A stretch of DNA of 64,000 bases from Pyrenopolyporus hunteri (Eukaryota; Ascomycota; Sordariomycetes; Xylariales; Hypoxylaceae): contig CADCXC010000037.1 in NCBI GenBank assembly GCA_902806595.1, positions 2,480,001 to 2,544,000 on the forward strand, read 5' to 3'. Position 1 is the stretch's first letter. Every line of letters begins with the position of its first letter. Of the stretch, positions 1 through 11,519 are shown piece after piece. The notes beneath the pieces were generated by a model that was not told the origin of the DNA, made no database searches, and worked only from the letters and a program-made list of their open reading frames with translations. Position numbers and translations under genes: made by a program.

Positions 1-149
1 ACTCAACCTCAAACAACCACAGAAAAAAGAGAGGCCTCGTGTCAATGTTGACCGAGAAGCACAAATATATATGTTTCTGTATATAATGGACAAGCAGTCA
101 CGTCTCTATCTCAACTTCAATATACCTACAGACTAAATTACTATTCTTT

Positions 150-2746
150 TCAGAGATGAGGGACCTGAGAGCTCTGCAGTAGCAAATTTACAATACTCAA
201 GAACCCCTCGCCCAGAATGAAACCCTATAATCGTCGTCAGTCATAGAATCTAGTAAGCTCGTCGATATAGGAAGGTACCCACCGATGCAAGGACAATAAG
301 CGCTGTATCCTCTCTTCGCAGGTAGCTTCTCCAATACCAGTTTAGAAGGCCTCCTATCGTCCTTGCTAGAGTGAAGGACGGCACATTGTACATGCCTAAG
401 AGAGTATCGTTAGCGTCCGGTCAAATCCGTTGCGTCAGGTACTGTCCAGGTTCCTCTTACCAACTGCCACGGCGATTCCGCCGGGTATATAGGCGTGCCA
501 GCTCTTCCCCATCGCCTTCGTACGGAGAAGGGTGAAGACGGCGAAGATGACGGCTCCGCCGATAGCAAACTCCCTCGCCATATACGGCAGCCCTTTCCCG
601 GTAACCAGCCTCGCAGTGTAGAGCCACACATATGCAGTAGGTACTTGGAACAGGTCGCCCGGGATGTCATAGACGGCAGTGTACTTCCTGTAGATGAGCG
701 CACTTACGACGGCGCCCACGGTCGCGCCGATGATCTGGCCCCAGAATTGTGCTTTGGGCGCCGCACCCAGTAGGTGGCCTGTCTTCAGATCTTGCATGAG
801 ATCACCAGCCTGCAATGCCCCTGCTTCCGATACCGCACCGGCCACCAAGTTGATCAGGACGCTCGACTTGTTGGTTTGTGGAATGATCAGGGCGAAGAAA
901 AGTTGCGCTAGTTTGCTGATTCCGGAAACAGGGTTCAGGTCCGTCTCGCCCAGCGCTCTAACCCCCATTATACTCAGTATCATGGCCATAAAAACAGCTA
1001 TGATGGTCGCGTAGAGCGGAACTAGATCGCCAAACGTAATGTGGATGCTGGCGATGCAGAAAAGGACGGATATTACAAGGCCGATGCTAACGGTCTTTCC
1101 CCCGACCAATTGCTCCGGGGGGGCATCGTCTTCGTCCCAAGTCCTTTGAGAAGGATTTTGTTGAGTCTCGAAAGGGTTTCTGCGCTCGATTGCTGGACTT
1201 GGGAGAGCGTCAACATCCTCCGAGTTCGTCGTCGCCGCGGAAGGTCTCGGATCGTCCTCACTGCTCCGAACGGGTGCATATCCGTTGGAAGAACGAGACA
1301 GTAAACCTTTGAGGCCATGTTGTTTGAGTTGGCGCCTGATGCTTGCAAGGAAGGATGGCCCGTGTCTAATGAGGGGGCTAAAAGCGACATAACCTAGGCT
1401 GACAACAGCATCCGCTAGCATAATAGCAAGAGATGTCCAAACAATCCAGCCTTTGCTACCAGTTTCCCAATTATCGACTGACCCCGGCGCCCAACCTCGT
1501 GACTTCGCAAGGGGAGACAGGATACCCCATCCAACGACGGCACCAAGGAGCATATGGATGGTTGTGGAGGGGCCCATTATAATACCTTGACCGACATATG
1601 CGAGACTCGGGTTCAGAGTCCAGAGCCAAGTATCTGCAGCCACCGTCCCGAAGACGGGGAGATTGCGGAGCACGGGGAAGAAATAGGTACATAGAGTGTA
1701 CAAGCCGGAGATTCCGAAGGTAATCAGAAGCAATCGGATGTTTGAACTCCAGCTATACGGCTTCGTTACCTCTGCAGGCGGAACCCCGTCGGCCGAATTA
1801 ACTATATCGTCTGCGCCATCGGTGTTTTCGGCTTGTAAAAGTGGGCGATTTTCAAGCGCTAGGCTTCCAAATGTAGCAGCTTTCGATGTGTCCAGCACGC
1901 CGCTATCCTGGGTTGTCCCTTTGCCGTGGAGTACTCCGATGAGAACCGCGGTGCTGAATCCACTCGGGAATTTCAACTTCTCCCTGATAATCACTTGACG
2001 CCGTCTGGGCGAGGTTAGATATTCATATTAACTAAATTCGGAAATACCCCCGACTCACAATGGAACTGCGAATACGACCCCAAAGTAGCAGAGACCCAAG
2101 GACCAGATGATAAGTTTCCACATGCTCAAAGATATCGGACCTTGCTCCGACGGTGCTAGTAGATATTCCATGGCTGGCAGCTGAATCCGTACCCGGGTTG
2201 GTTAGTTTGATCAATATTTCTCCACCGATGTAGATCTAGGGATTGCTTACCACGCCTACAAACCCGCAGCCTAGAGGCATGATCGCCATCCCACCTGCTA
2301 CAGACTGCACAAGGACATTCTCCACAGGAGAGAATGGGAAAGATAGGTGGCGTGATAGAGCTTTGAATATGCCGAAACCTAGAAGACTAGCCGGCATCGT
2401 CATCATGGAAATCCAGCCTGTCTGTAAACCAAAGTACATGTTACTGAAGCATATTCTGCGATATACCAGATTAGTGATTTCTACATTTTAAATATTGCGT
2501 TTTTTTAATGGGTATCCCAGTCTAGATTTGAAGGGCAAGGTTTAGGTGACAAAGGAAGGACTAACTCCCACCAAGGGATGAAATAATTACAGGTGTTACT
2601 TACATTAGCCCTACGAGTAAACCAGCGACGACACCTCGAACAGTGAAATGCCGGCCCTCGGGAAGGACCTTAGTCTCAACTTCTTCCCCGGCCTCGGGCG
2701 GAAACGGAGGAGCCGGGTCATCACCGCTTCCTCTATCGGGGGCCAT
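150..2746 (-). CDS. OPT family (YSL-type) oligopeptide/metal-chelate transporter
   Basis: Polytopic membrane transporter of the oligopeptide transporter superfamily, closest by motif memory to yeast YGL114W; the substrate is unknown (peptides or metal chelates are inferred from the family). Exons on the minus strand: 2746-2604, 2443-2251, 2180-2059, 2004-461, 395-283, 224-150, giving 729 aa, the family's usual length. Visible blocks are MYFGLQTGWISMMTMP near residue 50, the VIIREKLKFPSG motif at the start of exon 4, GETDLNPVSGISKLAQL, AGDLMQDLKTGHLLGAAP, and the C-terminal YNVPSFTLARTIGGLLNWYW and SGFILGEGFLS. An acidic and Ser-rich cytoplasmic loop (NPFETQQNPSQ region) splits the membrane segments. 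The start at 2746 is the first true ATG; the upstream in-frame codon at 2782 is GTG. All six exons join in phase. It is divergent from THR4. Family assignment is firm; substrate is not. Confidence 0.9.
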
Positions 2747-3994
2747 AGTAACGGACGCAACGGAGCGGAATAAGACGGGCACTAGGCTATAGCCGCTCCA
2801 GGACCGGTAGCAATGAGTCTAAATGGATGGATGGCTTGTGGCTGATGTTAAACAATACAATACGTTCGTGCAGATAGATTTATCTGATGAAATGTTGAAA
2901 GGGAAGCATCATGACAACGGCAACTGACAGCCATAATAGGTAGTTCGCTGAATAAGCCGGGGGGTTATCAACAAAGGCGCTATCCCGTAAAGGCTAAATT
3001 ACCGGGTAGGGTAGCCTTAGATACGCAATTCCGCGTCCCCGATAAAAGGTATTGCCAAGACTTCGCTTGGGTCCCTGCAGCTGTTAGCCAAGTACCTAGG
3101 TAGGTATTTTATTTTAGGGGCTTATCCGCAATTGCGATAATTGCCTTTTCTACCCTTTATTTTTCCTTTTGAGCAAAATAGGGTAGAAATATAGGATATT
3201 GAACTTGAGCGATCAATCAAAGGAAAGAAATACCCCGAGGACATGCCGAGAAGGATTCACCGTTGTGACCAAATGCTAGATGGAGGTAGCCTGCAGCTTA
3301 GATAGCGGTATGTACCTATGTGAGGCAATCACTCGGACGGCAACTCGCGTCATGTATGACAACATCACGCAGTCTGACTTGAACGATTTTCCATATAGAT
3401 GAATGGGCAATCTAAGGAGACGATTTAGTAAGACAAGCTGCTAATTAATTACTACTAATGATATTCGAGCAAGATACATACCTTAGTCATCCATGTTACT
3501 ATAATCGACATCGAAAGCAAAAGTTTAGTTCTTCATACGAGACATATCGCATCTCGATCTCTTCACTAGAACACGCAAGACTAGGTGCCAGATGGGGTCA
3601 TGTCGCGGAGTCGGGGTTTGCGTCGAAGAAAAAGAAAAGGGAAAAGGGAAAAGGTACCAGGGTATAAAAGCCAATAAAATGGATCAGCTACTTCCCCTCA
3701 AGTTAAACTCCCTAAGCCCTGCTCAGCTGCTACCTCCTCAGCTCCTTGTCGGGTGGTCGGCAGCACTGGTCATGGGGGACACTAACCCCTACAACCATCC
3801 CCTCACTTCGAAAGTGTATTCCCCCTATCTATTTTAGGGTTAGCGCGGGGTATAACTTAACTACCTGCCGAACTCGGTGTCTCGATTTTTTTTTTTAATT
3901 CTCTTCCGTCATCTCCAAGCGAACCACACCCTTCGAAGGGAACTTGGGGACATCAGACACTTGACCACCGCCTCCAGCCTCTCAGACTGCCACG
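2747..3994. promoter_or_regulatory. Divergent intergenic region between OPT transporter and THR4
   Basis: About 1.25 kb serves both promoters. It holds a TAGGTA-type repeat at 3093-3107, an AT-rich patch around 3140-3200 and, on the THR4 side, a TATAAAA at 3663-3669 followed at once by a CCAAT on the plus strand. A run of T at 3888-3897 and a pyrimidine-rich leader precede the THR4 ATG. The short ORFs at 3458-3837 have no recognisable features and look like chance. Confidence 0.5.
3663..3676 (+). promoter_or_regulatory. TATA-like and CCAAT elements upstream of THR4
   Basis: A TATAAAA heptamer at 3663-3669 is followed by GCCAATAAAA. It lies about 330 bp before the THR4 start codon, so the leader would be long. 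Assignment as a functional core element is inference only. Confidence 0.25.
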
Positions 3995-5704
3995 ATGTCC
4001 AACGGAACCAATGGCCACGCCACAGATGCCGCTTCCTCGGAACATCGCAACGCATCCCAACGGTATTTGAGCACGAGAGGCGAGGATTACGACGTATGAA
4101 TCATAGACTCGTATCCGTGTGACTCCTTGTAAGGGCTTACCGCTAACCAGCCTCGCTAGTTTTCCTTCGAAGATGTCGTTCTGAAAGGTCTGGCAAACGA
4201 TGGTGGTCTATATATCCCAGAGGCCGTCCCCGCAGCGAGCGACTGGCAGAGCTGGAAAGACTTATCCTTCCCGGATCTTGCTCTCGAGATTCTATCCTTG
4301 TATATAGCACCCTCTGAGATCCCGCGGGACGATCTGAAGGGCATCATCGACAGAAGTTACTCGACCTTCCGTGCCCCTGAGACTACCCCGCTACGGCATC
4401 TTCACGACAACCTATACCTGCTAGAACTTTTCCACGGCCCTACGTTCGCATTCAAGGACGTGGCTCTCCAGTTCCTAGGCAACCTATTCGAGTACTTCCT
4501 GGTTCGGAAGAATGTCGGAAAGTCGGGCGCAGACCGACACCATCTCACGGTGGTTGGCGCCACGAGTGGCGACACGGGTTCTGCAGCTATCTACGGGCTC
4601 CGCGGGAAGAAGGACGTGTCGGTGTTCATACTGCACCCTAAAGGCAGGGTCAGCCCCATTCAGGAGGCGCAGATGACGACGGTATTGGATGCCAACGTGC
4701 ACAACTTGGCGGTCAACGGCACATTCGACGATTGCCAAGACATAGTGAAAGCCCTATTCGCCGACCCGGACATTAACTCGACCCTCAACCTAGGCGCGGT
4801 GAACTCGATAAACTGGGCCAGGATCCTTGCGCAGATAGTATACTACTTTTACTCATATTTTTCGCTTGCAAAATCCTCGGATTTAACACTCGGGGATAAG
4901 ATCCGCTATGTTGTACCCAGTGGTAACTTCGGCGATATTTTGGCCGGTTACTTTGCGCTCAAGATGGGTCTTCCCGTGGAGAAATTAGTCATCGCGACGA
5001 ACGAAAACGATATTCTCGACCGATTCTGGAAGACCGGGAGGTACGAGAAAAAGCCTGCTCGCGGCCCGGCAGCGCGGGGTGGTTTAGCGGTCGATGGTGT
5101 CAAAGCCCACGAAGATGGCGTCAAGGAGACGCTGAGCCCCGCAATGGATATCCTCGTCTCGAGCAACTTCGAGCGCCTGCTCTGGTTCTTAGCCTTCGAG
5201 TTCGCCGCCGTTGCTGGGATGGACGATGAGTGGAACAGAAGGCAAGCTGGCCAGGAAGTTGCTGCTTGGATGAAGCAACTGAAGACGAGCGGCGGGTTTG
5301 GTCCGGTCTACCGAGACGTGCATTCGAGTGCCAAGCGTGACTTCGAAAGCGAACGGGTGAGCGATTCGCAGACGATCGACACAATCAAGGATTATTTTAA
5401 AAAGGTGGGTTACGTCCTAGATCCCCATTCGGCGATAGGCGTGGCCGCGTCGCTACGATCGATGAATCGTTCAAAGGCGCCGCATATCTCTCTCTCCACC
5501 GCACACCCGGCCAAATTCGCCGGCGCGGTTGAGCTGGCCTTGAAGGATGAGCCAGGGTTTAGCTTCCAGGAAAAGGTGTTGCCGCCGGAGTTTGTGGGGT
5601 TGGAGACGAAGGAGAGGAAGGTCACGGACGTCGAAAACGATTGGCAGAAGGTTAGGGAGATCGTGAAGAAGCAAGTGGAGGAGGAGTTGAAGGGCCAAGC
5701 ATAG
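3995..5704 (+). CDS. THR4: Threonine synthase
   Basis: PLP-dependent enzyme converting O-phosphohomoserine to L-threonine and phosphate, the last step of threonine biosynthesis. Exons 3995-4093 and 4160-5704 (66-bp intron, GTATGA donor, TAG acceptor, in phase) give 547 aa. The N-terminus carries NASQRYLSTRGE and SFEDVVLKGLANDGGLYIP as in yeast Thr4. The PLP-lysine segment is FHGPTFAFKDVALQFLGN; the phosphate-binding part GATSGDTGSAAIYGLRGKKD and the AVNSINWARILAQ block are intact. Relative to the yeast protein there is an ARGPAARGGLAVDGVKAHEDG insertion-type segment around 5060-5120, common in filamentous fungi. The C-terminus ends in a Lys/Glu-rich helix. No frameshift or missing catalytic residue seen. 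It is convergent with the small secreted protein gene downstream. Confidence 0.97.
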
Positions 5705-6329
5705 GACGGCGTTTTAACATGGGATATCGGCATCAAAGCATTCGTTTTAGATACTTGCATTAAGCTTCTGCGCGGACGTCCTTCGCCCGCTGTAACCAAA
5801 TCTATGATTCAATACCCCAAAGGCGTCAAGTCAACAACCCACATGATTATACCAGTTGTGAGTAACATCCTAGTCCTCTAAGAGTTGTCCTTCTTTACAA
5901 GTTGCGAGTATTAAGATCTAAAAATCGATATAAACCTATCTATATATCATATCTCGGCTTTAAATTTCCGTGCTTTCGAGCCGGTTCATTCATACATTGA
6001 TATCACATGAAGCTACTACCCGAGGCGCAAAACTACACCAGAGAACCCGAGTACTGGAGGCAAAAAATATTCTATATGCTATGCGTATATGTCCAACCTA
6101 AATATATATGTATCGCGCTAACAGAACAATATAGACAAAATAAAACCAACCGAGCAAGCTATTTTAATGCCGAAAAAAAGATAAAAATTACAACCTAAAG
6201 CGAGGCCCATCCACCGATCCATCCATCCGTTCGTCCATTCATGTACAATCCACAGGTCGAACTGCTTCTTTTTGGCTTGAATCCCGCGCTCGCCGTCGGG
6301 GGTAAGCAGCTAGCTAGCGAGCGAGCTGC
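5705..6329. other. Convergent intergenic region (3' ends of THR4 and the secreted protein gene)
   Basis: About 625 bp between two converging genes, becoming AT-rich with many ATAT tracts around 5880-6190, as expected for 3'UTRs and polyadenylation signals. The 63-codon ORF at 6007-6198 is low complexity and not supported. A CATC/CCAT-type simple repeat lies at 6208-6242. Confidence 0.5.
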
Positions 6330-6901
6330 TTAGGGGATGCGCTGGACGGGGTACTTCTGGTCGGGCTTGACGGCCTTGCCGTTCTTGAGCTGGGTGTCCT
6401 TGTACTGTTTGGCGGGACAGGGGAGTTAGCACTCGGTATCTTCTTCATATTCTACCGCCTACCAGGGAAGTAGGTAGGTAGGTAAGTAAGGGGGGGAGGA
6501 AAGGAAATTCGGAAACTCACGGCAGGGTAGACGATCTGGTTCTTGGGGCGGTCGACGACGGAGAGGGTGGTGAAGCCCTCGCCGGGGCCGAACTGGCCGC
6601 TCCAGTTGGACGTGACGGTGAGCCCGCCGAAGGTCTGCGCGCCGCCGATCGACTGGCTCGCCGGCTTGCCGCCCGCCGCCTTCACCGTGTAGCTGTTGAT
6701 CGCCGTCGCGGCTTTCCCGTCGTTCTTGTTCACCTTGAAGCTCCACACGCACGTCTTGTCCCCGCTGTCGCACTTGCGCGTCATGTTCTCGATCGTCCAC
6801 TGCGCTGCCGCCGCCTTGGCTTTGGGTTCGGGAGCGGGCGCGGCCATGACGCTGCTCGCGGAGAGGAGGAGGGCGGAGATGAGGGCGCTGGAGATCTGCA
6901 T
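6330..6901 (-). CDS. Small secreted protein
   Basis: Predicted secreted protein of 151 aa from two exons (6901-6521 and 6404-6330; 116-bp intron with GTGAGT donor and CAG acceptor, phase 0). Residues 1-20 are a clear signal peptide (MQISSALISALLLSASSVMA), followed by an Ala/Pro/Lys-rich stretch. The mature part has only two cysteines (about C44 and C51), a possible N-glycosylation site N39-M-T, and motifs FGGLTVTSNWSGQFGPGEGFTTLSVVD and a C-terminal YPVQRIP. The layout resembles a widespread family of small secreted proteins of ascomycetes without known function; I recall no enzymatic domain. Codon use is strongly GC-biased. The mRNA leader holds a CCA repeat and the intron holds TAGG repeats. 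Role in host interaction or cell surface is possible but unsupported. Confidence 0.85.
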
Positions 6902-6906
6902 TTTGA

Positions 6907-6925
6907 TGGTGGTGGTGGTGGTGGT
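6907..6925. repeat. TGG trinucleotide microsatellite in 5' leader
   Basis: Six consecutive TGG units directly upstream (on the minus strand, CCA) of the start codon of the small secreted protein gene. Confidence 0.8.
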
Positions 6926-7810
6926 AGTGGGTTTTGTTGGTGGTGATAAAGTTGTGGGGTTGGTGATGTAGCGAAGAGCTAAAAGCTTGAGTTGAAGTTG
7001 AAGTGGAAGTTGTTGTCGATCTTGATGTTGAAACTAGAGCTGAGGAGGTAATGATGATGATGATCGATGGCTTGGGGAGAGTCCTACGTCTTTATAGACG
7101 AGATATCTCAACATCCTGCCCGTCCGTATCCCATACGCAGACAGGCGCGAGGCTATGGGACACGATCTGAGATTGATTATCCGCGGTATCAAGGGTGGTG
7201 CTTTGCCGCGCCCGCGCGGCTGCTACCCAGGTTCAGGTACGTGCTTACACGCTATTTCATCCCATCTAACATCCCCGTTCGCCTACCTACCTACATACAT
7301 ACTGGAGGCCCCCCTTGATTGCCTTGCCTAGCTAGGTAGCTGGATAGGTAGGGTAGCTCGACCTGAGGTGACATTGACTTCCGCGCATAGCCGTAAGGCT
7401 AGCATATACCCGACCTCGTATCTCGAAACCGACGCAACATTGTTATTCTTTACCCGCATGAGATGAGCCACGACAGAAGTCATTATTCCATCACTATCGT
7501 CTCAACGGGTAGGTTCGCAGGTATCCAATGTCCCATCGGATCTGCAGAACGAGTTCCTAGAGTAGAAATCGAACGCCTACCTGGGTATGTGCTGGGATCT
7601 TTGCGGATGTGGAGGATGATCAACTTGTTTTGAGATCTCTGATTACGCTAAGTCGACCCGGAGGGCGGCAGATGAGCGGGATCGACACGTCAAGCTTTCA
7701 TACTCTTGGCGGAGGTGCTCGCCGCGCCCTTGCGGGCCCATCAGCGGCTTAACTTAGCAGCTTACCTAGTACGTACAATATAATACTATTCAATATAGAG
7801 GTTAGCTGGC

Positions 7811-7840
7811 TAGGTACCTAGGTAGGTAGGTAGGTAGGTA
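7811..7840. repeat. TAGG tetranucleotide microsatellite
   Basis: A TAGGTACC half followed by five TAGG units; one member of a family of similar tracts found in most long intergenic regions of this window. Confidence 0.8.
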
Positions 7841-8332
7841 GCTAAGGTAGGAAGTCAAAGCCAAGCCGGGGATGGGACCACAGCAGCAGCGTAGGAATGC
7901 TGGAAGCCCGCATGCTCTGCATTCACCCCGACCTTGTCGACTACCTCTTCGGGACCCAGGTGGTGTGGTAGGTTATTCAAGTTAAGGTAGCATTCGATCT
8001 CGGGATATAGCCTACTTGCTCCCCATACGCGGTCGCGGTTCACGGCAGTGGTCGCGAATAGTGGCCAGAGGATTAAGTTAGGATATTGGAAATTTCACAA
8101 TGTTTATGCTCGCACGTTCGTCGAGGCGCAGTATGTAACGATTCGTCCCATATACCACCACGTGAACAGGCTACATTGTATAGCATAGTAAAATGGAATC
8201 ACATAGCGGACGCGAGATAATTATGAGCAAGTCAGCTTAGTCTTGTGTCAGCCAGGGGGTTCTTTACGTTCCTCATGGGGCCAGATTAGGTAGATATTCT
8301 ATCTCGCCGGATCGGGCATAGTATATCGGCAT

Positions 8333-8566
8333 ATGTTGCTTAACAAAGTCGAGAGCCTCAGATCAGCGTCTGGACGTCTAGGCCAAGCTTCAATCGGGCA
8401 GCTAAGATCGATTGTTGAAGCCGTCCGATCCGACCAATGGTTGATTTTCTCCACATTTTGCCTTTTGTTGTTGTTTTCTTACCATATATATCGGTGCCTT
8501 AACTCATGTCCCAAGACGCGAATAGAACCACCGGGTCCAAGTCCCGGCCAATTGGAGCCCGGCTAA
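8333..8566 (+). CDS. Possible small single-pass membrane protein or gene relic
   Basis: An ATG-initiated ORF of 77 codons. Residues about 37-53 form one strong hydrophobic segment (WLIFSTFCLLLLFSYHIY), followed by a basic, proline-rich tail (RIEPPGPSPGQLEPG). That layout is reminiscent of the membrane anchor of a microsomal enzyme such as a cytochrome P450, but no P450 body follows in any frame, so it could be a truncated remnant. Codon use is not strongly biased. I do not recognise a family, and a chance ORF cannot be excluded. Confidence 0.2.
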   Translation: MLLNKVESLRSASGRLGQASIGQLRSIVEAVRSDQWLIFSTFCLLLLFSYHIYRCLNSCPKTRIEPPGPSPGQLEPG

Positions 8567-9794
8567 GGATTGGAATTCGCTCGTAAGGGAAAGTAAGCTT
8601 CTTACTGCTTAGCTCAATCTAGGGTCCCATAACACAAAAGAGGTCATTCTATAGCCTACTCGGCCCCCAGTGGGTAAGGTTTGTGTCTATTTTTATTTGT
8701 TTCGAAACGTTGACAACCAACGTTGTTCTTCGTAGTATGGGAAGGCAAGTTGGGTTAGGTCCGTTTCGATGCATCTCGGTCGAGAAGGGATCGTAGATGC
8801 TCGCAAGGTCTCGGAGTTTAAAATCCGCGCCACCGATGCGCTCAAGAGCCGGATCAGCCCTTCAACCATGGGAGCTACGCTCTACCCTAGCTTTCGCATC
8901 GTTCTGGAAGGAGTTGAAGGTAAATGCCTATACCAAATAGCCTATCATTTCCATTATTAGCCCAAAGGCTATAGCTGTAGTTATTCGTCTGCGGGAGGAT
9001 TGTATAATACCACGATAGAGGTAGCATTGATGCGAGACGTCCGTACGCGCGGGAAGTCAGCCTCAGCACAATCTCGGGGAGAAGCAACAATGTCTCAAGT
9101 TTTGGCGTTGTCCGAGTTGTCATCCGAGCCAATGAGGAAGGTCGCAGTGTTTTGCATCGTAGGAGTTGACGCTAGACCCAAATGCGGACGTACACAGCTC
9201 ACGAAGGTATAGAAAGAGGCAAGCGGAAAATTGCATATTCCTTTTATTCTAAATTGTTTCTCGAATTAGAAAAGGGTTTAGAATGAATGTTTCGAAACAT
9301 GATACTACCGTACCTAATATGTGGTATAAGAACGTTGAGGGAATAGCCTACAAACTTCGATGTTTCAGGTAACGCGTTCGACGACCAACATCCCCAGATC
9401 TTAATATAGATACCGGCTCTTAGAAAATGAATAAATAAAAAGCAACTCCTGCCTAATATTATTTCCCCTATATACGGCATATCCAAGTTCCCGTTTATGT
9501 CCTTCTTCAAGGTCACGTGATGACGCGAGGGAGACTCTTGAATGTAATACAGCTTTAGATTCGCCCTCGAATGATAGTAGTATTTCTAATCCAAGAGCTA
9601 AGCCACGCACAATTTCCTTGAGAATCCCATCTCTAAAGCAAGCCCAAGACCCCAATGTAAGATTCGATATCGCAGATTGTGACCCAATACATATGAAATA
9701 ACCCTTCGAAAACCCAAGATTGCTTCTAGTTAACCGATGTATGTAAATATAATATCCTTTCTGCACGTAATACATGTGCTTGTATGACTTATCT

Positions 9795-11519
9795 CTAAAT
9801 CACTATGCCTCTCCTTGACCAACCGTCTCGGCCCTTCCAAGCCCAAAGGACCATGGCAGATCCGATCCAGATGCAGACCGTCATAGCCCAGAAGACGGAT
9901 GAATAGCATTTCGTGCCGAAGCAGAACACATCGTCATCGGGCCCCTCCGCTAAGGAAGGAGAATCCCGAGCGCCCGCTTGGTAGGTAGCCGAATAGAGGA
10001 GACCCCACATCGTGGAACCTAGGGCTGGCGTGAGAGCGAGGATCCCAAAGTTCGTACCGAAGTTCTCGACTCCCCAGATCATAGTGATGATGATAGGTGT
10101 CAAGCTGAATACGGCGCCGTACCCGGCTCCGATCGAACCGGATACAATCCAGAACCGCTCTCCGTGCTCCTGGACAGCGCCAGAGGCCAACACGAGGGTA
10201 CCGATGGATAAAACGATGGCGGCCACAACAAATAAAACTATGCGGGAGACCGATAACTTCTGTCTCAATTGTGGAAGGGTGGTCGGGAATCCCGTTTGGA
10301 CGTGCTGGCTGTTGACGCTTGGCGACAGTAGGTCGCTCAGCGACGCCGCGAGTAGACGGGCCACAGTGCTCACCGTAGCCATAATAGAAACATGAGTTGC
10401 TACTGAGGTTTCGTTTGACTTCGTCTGAGGGGAATACAGAGTCCCGATCACAGTACCGAGATTGTTTATGAATGCTTCACCAGGTCCGATAATGAGCCAG
10501 AAGCCAATGGCGAACCACCACATCGTGTGGTCCGTCAAGAACCTCCTAGTTTCGGCGTTGAGAAGCCATGCCTTTTTCAGCCTGGCATTGTCATCCTCGT
10601 CGTCATCATCCCTAGCTGGGTCCATGACTCCGGCGTCGTCATCAATCGCGTCGAGGGCACCGTAATTTCGTTCGGCTCTGCGGCGGAAGATTTCGCTTCC
10701 TTCGAGGAGCCCGCTCCTCTCAAGTTCTTCGACCGCTTCGTCGATGAGCTCTTCCTCATCTACAATACGTAGCGAGAAAGCGCCAACGAGTCCAAGGATG
10801 ACGAGAACAACGCAGAGGAACAGGAAGAAGTGGAAGACATTCACATCCCTAGCTCCGTCCGGCTGCGTCTCGTAGAGGATCCGGCTCCCGATCTGGCTGA
10901 TAACCATACCGCCAAGACCGAAAGACGCGATAGGGGCGACCAGCATCAGACCTCGATATTTCCCCTTGCCGAAGTTCTTGGCGCACGTGGTGATGGCGCT
11001 CAGATACATGCAGGACGTGCCGACACCGATGGCTACAAACGCAAAGATCATAGGAGCAAAAGTAGTCTTCACGCTCTTTCCTCCTTCAGCGACTTCTTCC
11101 AGGCCCTTATGATATAAACCCGCCGCTAATCCGTAGCCACCCCCGAGCAAGATCGAGGCCAACAGCGAAAGCGGGCCAGGGCCTACTCGGTCGCACATGT
11201 AGCCAATTATCGGGACCGGGATGTACATGGAGAGGCTCATGGCGCTGGCGATACCGTTGATTTGGAATTGGGTGTAATGTAATCGCGATTGGAACAGATG
11301 GCCGTAGAGAGAGAAGACGGTGATGGAGCCGGCGCAGAGCGCGGAAAGGATAGACACGACGAAGGCGAGGGCGCGCAGGGCACGCGTTTTGCGCCGGATC
11401 TTGGGGTCGGAGAAGACATCGCTGATGGAGGTCTGCGAGCTCGGGGAGCCCAAAGTCGAGGATGAATGCGAGCGTAGGAGCGGCGCCTGAGATAGATCGG
11501 AGCTGGATGGTGTCGCCAT
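9795..11519 (-). CDS. MCH1: MCH1-like major facilitator superfamily transporter
   Basis: Single-exon MFS transporter of 574 aa, the probable orthologue of yeast Mch1 (monocarboxylate transporter homologue, vacuolar membrane in yeast; substrate not established, and Mch proteins do not carry monocarboxylates in yeast). The N-terminus is hydrophilic and Ser-rich to about residue 43. Membrane segments start with ALAFVVSILSALCAGSITVFSLYG, and the loop GYMCDRVGPGPL (about 106-117) is the MFS loop 2-3 signature. A long central loop of about residues 251-330 is acidic (a D/E run near 303-310) and separates the two six-helix halves. The second half begins WWFAIGFWLIIGPGEAFINNLGT, a block typical of Mch1. 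It ends in a short basic tail. The ATG at 11519 is the first in frame. No introns or disruptions. Confidence 0.93.
   Translation of the reverse strand: MATPSSSDLSQAPLLRSHSSSTLGSPSSQTSISDVFSDPKIRRKTRALRALAFVVSILSALCAGSITVFSLYGHLFQSRLHYTQFQINGIASAMSLSMYIPVPIIGYMCDRVGPGPLSLLASILLGGGYGLAAGLYHKGLEEVAEGGKSVKTTFAPMIFAFVAIGVGTSCMYLSAITTCAKNFGKGKYRGLMLVAPIASFGLGGMVISQIGSRILYETQPDGARDVNVFHFFLFLCVVLVILGLVGAFSLRIVDEEELIDEAVEELERSGLLEGSEIFRRRAERNYGALDAIDDDAGVMDPARDDDDEDDNARLKKAWLLNAETRRFLTDHTMWWFAIGFWLIIGPGEAFINNLGTVIGTLYSPQTKSNETSVATHVSIMATVSTVARLLAASLSDLLSPSVNSQHVQTGFPTTLPQLRQKLSVSRIVLFVVAAIVLSIGTLVLASGAVQEHGERFWIVSGSIGAGYGAVFSLTPIIITMIWGVENFGTNFGILALTPALGSTMWGLLYSATYQAGARDSPSLAEGPDDDVFCFGTKCYSSVFWAMTVCIWIGSAMVLWAWKGRDGWSRRGIVI

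Larger units (their letters stand above)
6902..9794. other. Gene-poor intergenic region, 2.9 kb
   Basis: Apart from the promoter of the secreted protein gene on the left and the 3'UTR of MCH1 on the right, this stretch has no recognisable gene. It carries TAGGTA-type repeats near 7278-7360, 7760-7775 and 7811-7840, and three short unrecognised ORFs (8333-8566, 8769-8960, 9000-9212 on the plus strand), which may be relics. ORFs on the minus strand at 9244-9775 lie just past the MCH1 stop and are more likely 3'UTR. Confidence 0.5.

Noticed and set aside
2746..2782. Longer N-terminus of the OPT transporter starting at 2782
   Set aside because: The codon at 2780-2782 is GTG, not ATG; the first in-frame ATG is at 2746.
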